A program made the translations under genes and the position numbers. Positions 1-4,801 of a DNA stretch of 6,011 nucleotides are shown in pieces. How positions within the stretch are numbered: position 1 is the stretch's first letter; every line of letters starts with the position of its first letter. Source of the stretch: Burkholderiales bacterium (GTDB lineage: Bacteria; Pseudomonadota; Gammaproteobacteria; Burkholderiales; Burkholderiaceae_C); NCBI GenBank assembly GCA_947448105.1, contig CANFNE010000157.1, forward strand, positions 1 through 6,011, written 5' to 3'. The notes below the pieces were generated by a model that searched no databases, was not told where the DNA came from, and saw only the letters and a list, made by a program, of their open reading frames with translations.

Positions 1-2
1 AC

Positions 3-53
3 GGCCGTGTGCCCTCTCCGATGACGATTGCGCTGGAGCCCAAGCCGAAGTAA
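3..53 (+). CDS. Possible C-terminal end of an unidentified gene (5' part outside window)
   Basis: One plus-strand frame is open from the window edge to a TAA at 51-53 and would encode a 16-residue tail, GRVPSPMTIALEPKPK. In support, 13 of 16 codons end in G or C, like the real genes nearby, and the stop falls just before the convergent Cys-rich gene that ends at 83. Another plus frame and a minus frame are also open across this short piece, so the frame is a judgement. The tail is too short to identify a family. Confidence 0.35.
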   Translation, partial: GRVPSPMTIALEPKPK

Positions 54-56
54 ACG

Positions 57-76
57 GGCGGCCGCTGAAGGCCACC
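57..76. terminator. GC-rich hairpin between convergent gene ends (tentative)
   Basis: GGCC at 60-63 pairs with GGCC at 70-73 around a six-base loop (GCTGAA). The stem extends by two G-C pairs beyond one C/A mismatch. It sits in the 29-bp gap between the TAA at 51-53 and the end of the minus-strand operon at 83, where a shared terminator would be expected. No T-tract follows on either strand, so it is not a classical intrinsic terminator. Confidence 0.25.
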
Positions 77-82
77 GCCGCG

Positions 83-373
83 CTAGTTGACCTTGCCCTT
101 GCGCGGATGAAACACCAGAGGCTGCGCCTGGGCGCCCAAGGTCGGGTTGGCGCCCGTGGCTGCCAAAGCCGGGGCCTTGTCACAACCCGAACAGCCGCAG
201 CCCGCGCTGGCATTGGCCACGGCCAGCAGGCGCTCTTGCAGGAAAACCGGCAAGGGCAAGCCCGAGAGACCCCGCGCCAGCGCGCTGCGCAGGGTTTGCG
301 GCGCAAGCGTCCAGGCAGCATAGAAAACGCTGCAAGCCACCACCACTCCCACGGTCAATGCTTGAAAGTTCAT
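83..373 (-). CDS. Small membrane-anchored Cys-rich protein of the feo operon (DUF6587-like)
   Basis: This 96-residue protein has an N-terminal hydrophobic segment at about residues 5-23, a likely membrane anchor or uncleaved signal. A short amphipathic stretch follows, then a compact cysteine motif C59-G-C61-S-G-C64, then an Ala/Pro-rich tail ending in a basic patch (HPRKGK). The ATG at 373 is preceded by AGGAG (382-386) eight bases upstream, and the gene begins 16 bp after the feoB stop, so it is almost certainly cotranscribed. From memory it matches small proteins labelled DUF6587 beside feoB in Burkholderiales. The layout (one membrane helix, then clustered Cys) recalls the unrelated 'FeoB-associated Cys-rich membrane protein' of Firmicutes. 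I infer a role as a FeoB accessory, perhaps binding iron or an Fe-S centre. No function is shown by the sequence, and it lacks the winged-helix look of FeoC. Confidence 0.85.
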   Translation of the reverse strand: MNFQALTVGVVVACSVFYAAWTLAPQTLRSALARGLSGLPLPVFLQERLLAVANASAGCGCSGCDKAPALAATGANPTLGAQAQPLVFHPRKGKVN

Positions 374-381
374 AGCGACGG

Positions 382-386
382 CTCCT
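382..386 (-). promoter_or_regulatory. Ribosome binding site of the Cys-rich gene
   Basis: AGGAG on the minus strand lies eight bases before the ATG at 373 and just downstream of the feoB stop (392-390). It supports this start and shows the small gene is translated on its own signal within the feo transcript. Confidence 0.75.
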
Positions 387-389
387 GCC

Positions 390-2279
390 TCAGGCGCTCA
401 GCCACAGCGTGAGGCGGTAGGTGATGAAAGACGCGGCATAGGCCAGACCAAACAAATAGCCCGCCATTAGCAGGGGGTAGCGCCAGGAATTGGTCTCGCG
501 CCGCACCACGGCCAGGGTAGACAGGCACTGCGGCGCAAACACAAACCAGGCCAAGAGCGAATAGGCCGTGGCCAGCGACCAGCCCTGGGCAATCACGGGC
601 GACAGCGCGTCGGCCACGCCACTGCCGGCGGCAGAAAGCGAATACACCGTGCCCAAAGCGCCCACCGCCACCTCACGCGCGGCCATGCCGGGCACCAGGG
701 CGATCGAGATTTGCCAGTTAAAGCCGATGGGCGCAAACACATATTGCAAAGCGTGGCCCAGCATGCCGGCCGCGCTGTATTGGATGGCCGGGCCCTGCGA
801 CACATCCCAGCCTGCAGGTGGCGAGGGATAGGTGGACAAAAACCACAGCACCACCATGAGCGAAAAAATAATGCCACCCACCCGGCGCAAAAAGATGCGC
901 GCGCGCTCCCACAGGCCCTGGGCCAGGTTGCGCAGGCTGGGCGCGCGGTACGGGGGCAGCTCTAGCATCAGCGGCTGGTAGGCTGACTTCATCCACACCC
1001 GCTTGAACATCCACGCCACCGCCATGGCAGAAACCACGCCGGCCACGTACAGGCCAAACAGCGTGAGCCCGCGCAGGCTCAGGCCCGCCACGTCGCGTTC
1101 GGGCACAAAGGCGCCAATCAAAAGCGCATACACCGGCAGGCGGGCCGAACAGGTCATCAAGGGCGCAACCATGATGGTGGCCAGACGGTCGCGCCAGTTG
1201 GCAATGGTGCGCGTGGCCATGATGCCGGGAATAGCACAGGCAAAACTGCTAAGGAGTGGTATGAACGCCCGCCCCGACAAGCCCACACGGCCCATCAGGT
1301 TGTCCAGCAAAAAGGCCGCGCGCGGCAGGTAGCCCGAGTCTTCGAGCAGCAAGATAAAGAAGAACAAAATCAAAATCTGCGGCAAAAACACCAGTACGCC
1401 GCCCACACCCGCCACCACGCCGTCCACCAGCAGGCTGCGCAGCGGGCCGTCGTCCATGGCGCCGTTAATCCACGTGCCAATGGCGGCCATGGCGTCTTTG
1501 ATCAGGTCCATGGGGAGTGTGGCCCAGGTAAACACCGCCTGAAAAATCAAGAACAACACGGCTGCGAGCACCAGCAAACCCCATACCGGGTGCATGGCCA
1601 CAGCGTCAATGCGGTGCTGAAAACGCCCCAGGCGCGGCGCCTTGGGCGCCACCAGCGCCAGAATGCGGCGCACTTCGCGTTGCAGTTCGGCGGCGCTGCG
1701 GGGGCTGGCATCGGCGGCTGGGGACGAGGCGGCAGCGAGGGGTGCGGCCAGCAGCGATTGGAGTTGCAGCATCAGCGGCGCGTGGCCCTTGTGCTGCACC
1801 GCCACAGTTTCCACCACCGGGCACGCCAGCTCGGTTTGCAGGCGCGCCACGTCAATGTCCAGGCCGTGGGCGCGGGCCACGTCCGCCATATTGAGCGCCA
1901 CCACCATCGGTTTACCCAGGCTTTTGAGTTCGAGCACCAGGCGCAGGTTCATGCGCAAATTGGTGGCGTCCACCACGGCCACGATGGCGTCGGGCGCGTC
2001 TTCACCGGCGCGTCGGCCTTGGAGCACGTCAAGCATCACCTGTTCGTCAGGCGTGGCAGGCGTCAGGCTGTAGGAACCGGGCAAATCCACCACCGAGATG
2101 CGTCGCCCATCGGGTAGCTGCGCTGCGCCCACCTTGCGCTCCACCGTCACACCGGCGTAGTTGGCAACCTTTTGGCGTGCGCCGGTAAGCAAGTTAAAAA
2201 GCGCGGTTTTGCCGCAATTGGGGTTGCCCACCAGGACGATGCTTGCGGGGCTTGACGGGTTCAGGGGGTTCGGGTTCAC
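390..2279 (-). CDS. feoB: Ferrous iron transporter FeoB
   Basis: This is the inner-membrane Fe(II) importer with an N-terminal G-protein domain. The G motifs are all visible: G1 GNPNCGKT (18-25), G2 GVTVE (43-47), G3 DLPG (65-68) and G4 NMAD (130-133). A linker at about 165-220 precedes the membrane part (about 230-629), which has many hydrophobic segments. Typical FeoB signatures there are SFACAIPGIMATRTI (C348), MTCSARLPVYALLIGAF (C377), VPGMAAREV, and APQCLSTLA (C585). At 629 residues it is shorter than the E. coli protein (773) but complete. The start is a GTG at 2279 that overlaps the feoA stop as GTGA, with GGAAG four bases upstream inside feoA, so translation is probably coupled to feoA. 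No frameshift or missing key residue is seen. Expression is probably iron-repressed through the Fur-like site upstream of feoA. Confidence 0.97.
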   Translation of the reverse strand: MNPNPLNPSSPASIVLVGNPNCGKTALFNLLTGARQKVANYAGVTVERKVGAAQLPDGRRISVVDLPGSYSLTPATPDEQVMLDVLQGRRAGEDAPDAIVAVVDATNLRMNLRLVLELKSLGKPMVVALNMADVARAHGLDIDVARLQTELACPVVETVAVQHKGHAPLMLQLQSLLAAPLAAASSPAADASPRSAAELQREVRRILALVAPKAPRLGRFQHRIDAVAMHPVWGLLVLAAVLFLIFQAVFTWATLPMDLIKDAMAAIGTWINGAMDDGPLRSLLVDGVVAGVGGVLVFLPQILILFFFILLLEDSGYLPRAAFLLDNLMGRVGLSGRAFIPLLSSFACAIPGIMATRTIANWRDRLATIMVAPLMTCSARLPVYALLIGAFVPERDVAGLSLRGLTLFGLYVAGVVSAMAVAWMFKRVWMKSAYQPLMLELPPYRAPSLRNLAQGLWERARIFLRRVGGIIFSLMVVLWFLSTYPSPPAGWDVSQGPAIQYSAAGMLGHALQYVFAPIGFNWQISIALVPGMAAREVAVGALGTVYSLSAAGSGVADALSPVIAQGWSLATAYSLLAWFVFAPQCLSTLAVVRRETNSWRYPLLMAGYLFGLAYAASFITYRLTLWLSA

Positions 2280-2530
2280 AGCACTTCCACTTCAACGCAT
2301 TGGGCTTCCAGCAAGCGCAGCGCAAACTGGGTGTCGCCAATCTGCACCGCCAGCGGCTCGCGTCCGCCCGGCCCGCGGCGCAGCATTTGCACCGGCTCGC
2401 CGGCAATAAAGCCGAGTTCGCCCAGGCGCTGCGCGGTGGCGCTTTGCACCGCATTGGCGCCAGGCAGCAAGCGCGCGACATGGGCGTGCGTGCCATTGGG
2501 CAGGTCAGACAGCAGCTGGTTTGGGGACAT
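2276..2530 (-). CDS. feoA: Ferrous iron transport protein FeoA
   Basis: This 84-residue cytoplasmic protein has the small SH3-like fold of the FeoA family, which assists FeoB. The family core is clear: ATAQRLGELGFIAGEPVQML (31-50), then a basic turn (RRGPGGREP) and strands AVQIGDTQFALRL and CVEVEVL. The length is normal for a stand-alone FeoA. The ATG at 2530 has GGAG (2536-2539) five bases upstream. It is the first gene of the minus-strand feoA-feoB-Cys-rich operon, and its TGA overlaps the feoB start by four bases. It lies directly downstream of the palindromic Fur-like operator at 2554-2582. Confidence 0.96.
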   Translation of the reverse strand: MSPNQLLSDLPNGTHAHVARLLPGANAVQSATAQRLGELGFIAGEPVQMLRRGPGGREPLAVQIGDTQFALRLLEAQCVEVEVL

Positions 2531-2553
2531 AGACGCTCCGGTGAAAAACGCAA

Positions 2554-2582
2554 ATCTAAATGAGAGTGTATCTCATTTAGAT
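2554..2582 (-). promoter_or_regulatory. Fur-box-like palindrome controlling the feo operon
   Basis: ATCTAAATGAGA (2554-2565) and TCTCATTTAGAT (2571-2582) form a perfect 12-bp inverted repeat around the five-base spacer GTGTA. The centre, TGAGAGTGTATCTCA, agrees with the 7-1-7 Fur consensus TGATAATNATTATCA at 10 of 14 defined positions, and more closely with TGAGAAT-type variants. It lies 24 bp upstream of the feoA ATG. A weak minus-strand -10 candidate, TACACT (2570-2565), falls at its centre, so a bound regulator would block the promoter. Fur repression of feoAB is well established in other bacteria. Here it is inferred from the site and its position. Another dyad-binding regulator is possible. 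Confidence 0.75.
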
Positions 2583-2591
2583 CCAGCGAAG

Positions 2592-2626
2592 AACGGTCTG
2601 ACCTGAACTGGGGGCTAACGGTCAGG
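2592..2626. repeat. Small direct and inverted repeats in the divergent promoter region
   Basis: AACGGTC occurs at 2592-2598 and again at 2617-2623 (25 bp apart). TGACC (2599-2603) is mirrored by GGTCA (2620-2624), with 16 bp between them. They sit between the Fur-like box and the serine hydrolase gene and could be a second operator. I see no convincing sigma-70 promoter for the hydrolase. An AT-rich run containing TATAAG at 2676-2681 is too close to its ribosome binding site to be a -10. Confidence 0.3.
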
Positions 2627-2684
2627 AAGTAAACCATGCTTCAATAGCGTGTTTTTTTGCAGATCGGCCTTTATTTATAAGAAC

Positions 2685-2689
2685 GGGAG
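2685..2689 (+). promoter_or_regulatory. Ribosome binding site that sets a TTG start
   Basis: GGGAG lies seven bases before the TTG at 2697-2699. No comparable site stands before the in-frame GTG at 2649. This spacing, and the signal-like N-terminus it yields, favour the TTG start. Confidence 0.65.
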
Positions 2690-2696
2690 CATCGTT

Positions 2697-3905
2697 TTGA
2701 AACTCAAAAATGTCGTGGTTGGCGCCTTGGTGGTCTTGGGTGTCGCAGGGGTGGGTGGATGGTTTAGCCTGGACAAAGAAACCCGCGGGCTACTGGCAAC
2801 CGTGCCGACCAACAGAGATTTGTTGTTTTGGACAGAAGCACAGCGCGATGCCGCGTTTCGGGCACTGGACCGCCTGCCAATTTTGGCAAAGTCCCATGTG
2901 GTCCCCGCCAGTGCTGCGCCCTCGCCCTTGCCCACGGGCGCGCCGCTAAAGCTGAGCAGCGATGTGGACGCCTACCTGGCCGGACAGCGCAGCGCGGCCT
3001 TGCTGGTGGTGCATGACGGCAAACTTCGACTGGAGCGGTATGGCCTTGGATTTGACGGCTCTGGACGCTGGACGAGCTTTTCTGTCGCTAAATCGTTCAC
3101 GTCGACGCTGGTAGGCGCCGCATTGAAAGACGGTTTCATCAAAAGCCTGGACGACAAGGTCAGCCTCTATATCCCTGAACTTAAAGGCTCCGCTTATGAC
3201 GAGGTGAGCGTGCGCCAGTTACTGACCATGACCTCGGGCGTGAAGTGGAACGAGGACTACGACGACCCCAACTCCGACGTTGCCAAATTCAACAACCACA
3301 CGCCCGAAGCCGGCGTGGAAGTGCTCGTGAGCTATATGCGCAAACTGCCGCGTGAGGTGCCCGCTGGCACCCGCTGGCTGTACAGCACCGGCGAGACCAA
3401 TCTGGTGGGCACGCTGGTACAACGCGCTACCCAAAAGCCCTTGGCGACGTATCTTGCAGAGAAGGTGTGGGGGCCAGCGGGCATGGAGCAGCAGGCAACC
3501 TGGCTGCTGAGCAAAACAGGCCAGGAAATTGGTGGCTGCTGCGTGCAGGCCTCTGCGCGCGACTACGCGCGCATGGGGCAGTTCATCTTGAATGGCGCCA
3601 AGGTGAACGGCCAGAGCATCGTGCCCGAGGACTGGTTGGCCCAAGCCACGACCAAGCGCGCCGATATTGGTACGCCAGGGCGCGGCTACGGCTACCAATG
3701 GTGGACCTTTGACGACGGAAGCTTTACGGCGCGCGGCATTTTTGGCCAGGGAATCTTTATTGACCCCACGCGAAAACTCGTCATCGTGTCCAACGCCAAC
3801 TGGAGCGGCGGCGCCCGCGACAAGTTAGCCGCGCAAGCGCGCGATGCCTTTTACCGCGAAGTACAAAAGGCCATTGATGATGAAGGTGGTTTGCAGGCGA
3901 AGTGA
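2697..3905 (+). CDS. Serine hydrolase of the beta-lactamase/esterase (PF00144-like) fold, exported or membrane-anchored
   Basis: From the TTG at 2697 the protein has 402 residues; a start at GTG 2649 would add 16 residues without a ribosome binding site. The N-terminus MKLKNVVVGALVVLGVAGVGGWF is a basic start plus a hydrophobic segment, so a signal peptide or membrane anchor, placing the enzyme in the periplasm. The nucleophile motif is S129-V-A-K132 (in WTSFSVAKSFTSTLVG), followed by LDDKVSLYIPEL and VRQLLTMTSGVKW, typical of class C beta-lactamase-like hydrolases. The Tyr motif is Y229-S-T-G-E-T-N235. The usual KTG/HTG position reads GIFGQGIFIDP (347-357). These features fit the penicillin-binding-protein-like esterase/amidase group that includes 6-aminohexanoate-dimer hydrolase rather than a true AmpC. 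The substrate cannot be told. It is transcribed away from feoA and may share its control region. No partner gene follows. Confidence 0.88.
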   Translation: MKLKNVVVGALVVLGVAGVGGWFSLDKETRGLLATVPTNRDLLFWTEAQRDAAFRALDRLPILAKSHVVPASAAPSPLPTGAPLKLSSDVDAYLAGQRSAALLVVHDGKLRLERYGLGFDGSGRWTSFSVAKSFTSTLVGAALKDGFIKSLDDKVSLYIPELKGSAYDEVSVRQLLTMTSGVKWNEDYDDPNSDVAKFNNHTPEAGVEVLVSYMRKLPREVPAGTRWLYSTGETNLVGTLVQRATQKPLATYLAEKVWGPAGMEQQATWLLSKTGQEIGGCCVQASARDYARMGQFILNGAKVNGQSIVPEDWLAQATTKRADIGTPGRGYGYQWWTFDDGSFTARGIFGQGIFIDPTRKLVIVSNANWSGGARDKLAAQARDAFYREVQKAIDDEGGLQAK

Positions 3906-4126
3906 CTGGGGCAGCTTTTGATTGTTTTGCCATGGTCTCATTCACCTTGGCATCCCGCTTCAATCCACGCCTGGCATTCATACCGGGCGACTCCGGCTGC
4001 ATCCCCACAAAATGTGACCCGGTAATTGGTCTTGCGGTTCTACCGGGGCGCAGCGCCTGGCACCTCCTAAGCGGAACCTCCTACTGCAAAGGTCAGGCCT
4101 AAAATGCGCCAACGGAGGGAAAAGCC
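3906..4126. other. Intergenic region upstream of the toxin-antitoxin pair
   Basis: No convincing gene is seen in this 221-bp gap. It contains a 7-bp inverted repeat, CCCGGTA (4018-4024) and TACCGGG (4041-4047), with a 16-base spacer. ACCTCCTA occurs twice, at 4062-4069 and 4076-4083. TAAAAT at 4100-4105 resembles a -10 box for the antitoxin gene but has no good -35 and would leave a very short leader. No T-rich terminator is seen after the hydrolase. An open frame from GTG 3902 to TAA 4102 has mixed third positions, unlike the neighbouring genes. Confidence 0.5.
4114..4119 (+). promoter_or_regulatory. Strong ribosome binding site of the antitoxin gene
   Basis: GGAGGG is placed about eight bases before the ATG at 4127. 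An in-frame TAA at 4100-4102 with no start codon between it and 4127 leaves this ATG as the only possible start. Confidence 0.8.
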
Positions 4127-4300
4127 ATGAAGAAGTCTGACGCCACGAATACGTCTGCACACCCTAAGTCACCTGCCAAAAAACCTGCTGACAAGGTGGG
4201 ACAACCCGCTGCCGCTGCCCAAAACTGGGGCACCGAAGCAGCAAAAACGGTAGCCCGTTTTCGCAAAATTTGGGAAAAAGAGGGCGCCAAGCTGGCATGA
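4127..4300 (+). CDS. Putative small antitoxin of a VapBC-like pair, no visible DNA-binding domain
   Basis: This 57-residue protein was read directly from the sequence. Its N-terminal half (MKKSDATNTSAHPKSPAKKP, then ADKVGQPAAAA) is rich in Lys, Ala and Pro and looks disordered. The C-terminal half, NWGTEAAKTVARFRKIWEKE, looks like one amphipathic helix with aromatic residues (W34, F45, W49) that could clasp the toxin. A strong GGAGGG precedes the ATG, and the TGA overlaps the toxin ATG as ATGA, the usual antitoxin-toxin arrangement. An in-frame stop 27 bp upstream rules out a longer N-terminus. I see no ribbon-helix-helix, AbrB or Phd/YefM domain, so autoregulation by the usual route is doubtful. 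The antitoxin role is inferred from position, size and overlap; the family is not recognised. Codon use is less GC-biased than in dnaE or feoB. Confidence 0.75.
   Translation: MKKSDATNTSAHPKSPAKKPADKVGQPAAAAQNWGTEAAKTVARFRKIWEKEGAKLA
4241..4264 (+). other. Hairpin within the end of the antitoxin gene
   Basis: AAAACGG (4244-4250) and CCGTTTT (4255-4261) form a perfect 7-bp stem with loop TAGC. After one mismatch, GC/GC pairs at 4241-4242 and 4263-4264 extend it. It lies about 35 bases before the toxin start, where an mRNA structure could affect the antitoxin-to-toxin ratio. It may also be chance, since it is inside coding sequence. Confidence 0.35.
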
Positions 4301-4716
4301 AGAGCTACCTTTTGGATACCAATGTCATCACGCATTGGGTCAACAAGGCACGTGGCCACGAGCTGATTGAAGAACAACTGTTCACCCTGCCCATAGCGAG
4401 CCTACACATCAGCGCTGTGACGGTCTGGGAGGTCTGCCGGATGGCTGAAAGGGCCAAGGTTTCAACCAAGGCGAGCCGCGCCTTGATGGAGGCCATCGGG
4501 CTTTTTGCGGTAGAACCCCTCACGGCACAAATCGCTGCACTGAGCGGAAATTTGCATGGCTGGTTGTCGAACAAGGGCCAAACCATAGGAGAGCGAGACT
4601 CCATGTTCGCAGGCACCGCCTTGGCCTGCGGTCACATTATGGTGACAGACAACATGCGGGAGTTTGAGCGGGTGCCGGGCATCGAAATCCAAAATTGGCG
4701 CACCCGAGCCGCTTGA
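4297..4716 (+). CDS. vapC: PIN-domain ribonuclease toxin, VapC type
   Basis: This 139-residue protein is a complete single PIN domain, the metal-dependent RNase fold of VapC toxins. These typically cleave tRNA or rRNA and arrest growth. The four acidic residues expected at the active site are present: D7 in YLLDTNV, E45 in VTVWEV, D101 (with E99) in IGERDSMFAGTALA, and D118 in MVTDNM. The C-terminus (REFERVPGIEIQNW) is the usual ending for this family. The ATG at 4297 overlaps the antitoxin stop. An in-frame TTG at 4270 would add nine residues but has no ribosome binding site. AGAGGG (4279-4284) lies 12 bases upstream of the ATG, rather far, so translation is probably coupled to the antitoxin. 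The 3' end converges on dnaE with 85 bp between. No active-site residue is lost, so the toxin is probably functional. Its target is unknown. Confidence 0.92.
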   Translation: MKSYLLDTNVITHWVNKARGHELIEEQLFTLPIASLHISAVTVWEVCRMAERAKVSTKASRALMEAIGLFAVEPLTAQIAALSGNLHGWLSNKGQTIGERDSMFAGTALACGHIMVTDNMREFERVPGIEIQNWRTRAA

Positions 4717-4722
4717 GTTAGA

Positions 4723-4737
4723 CCACTGCCGCAGTGG
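4723..4737. terminator. Hairpin between the convergent vapC and dnaE ends (tentative)
   Basis: CCACTG (4723-4728) and CAGTGG (4732-4737) form a perfect 6-bp stem with a three-base loop, seven bases after the vapC stop. It could slow transcription from either side. No T-run follows on either strand, so an intrinsic terminator is not established. A longer-range pair, AAGCAT (4761-4766) with ATGCTT (4797-4802), abuts the dnaE stop. Confidence 0.35.
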
Positions 4738-4801
4738 CGCAGCTTCAACCCGCGCGGAGCAAGCATCTTCAATCAACACGCTGCCCCCAGTGCTGCATGC
4801 T

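Noticed and set aside
1590..2117. Plus-strand open frames opposite feoB
   Set aside because: The minus strand here encodes the FeoB G domain with all motifs. The antisense products are low-complexity His/Arg/Gly sequence.
2676..2681. TATAAG as the -10 box of the hydrolase promoter
   Set aside because: Transcription would begin inside the ribosome binding site at 2685-2689, and no -35 lies at the right distance.
3906..3935. Possible terminator after the hydrolase (GGCA...TGCC around T-rich sequence)
   Set aside because: Only four outer base pairs form and the inside does not pair. There is no stable stem followed by a T-run.
3902..4102. A 66-codon plus-strand open frame whose GTG overlaps the hydrolase stop and which lies in the same frame as the antitoxin
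   Set aside because: Third codon positions are mixed, unlike neighbouring genes. There is no well-spaced ribosome binding site, and the product resembles nothing known. A decayed upstream part of the antitoxin cannot be excluded but is not supported.
4104..4130. Eight-codon leader frame (ATG at 4104, TGA overlapping the antitoxin ATG)
   Set aside because: It is very short and has no ribosome binding site of its own. The antitoxin has a strong signal at 4114-4119.
4717..4740. GTTAGAC plus a hairpin after vapC as an integron attC site
   Set aside because: The matching RYYYAAC core on the other side, and the paired L boxes, are missing. No integrase or cassette array is seen.
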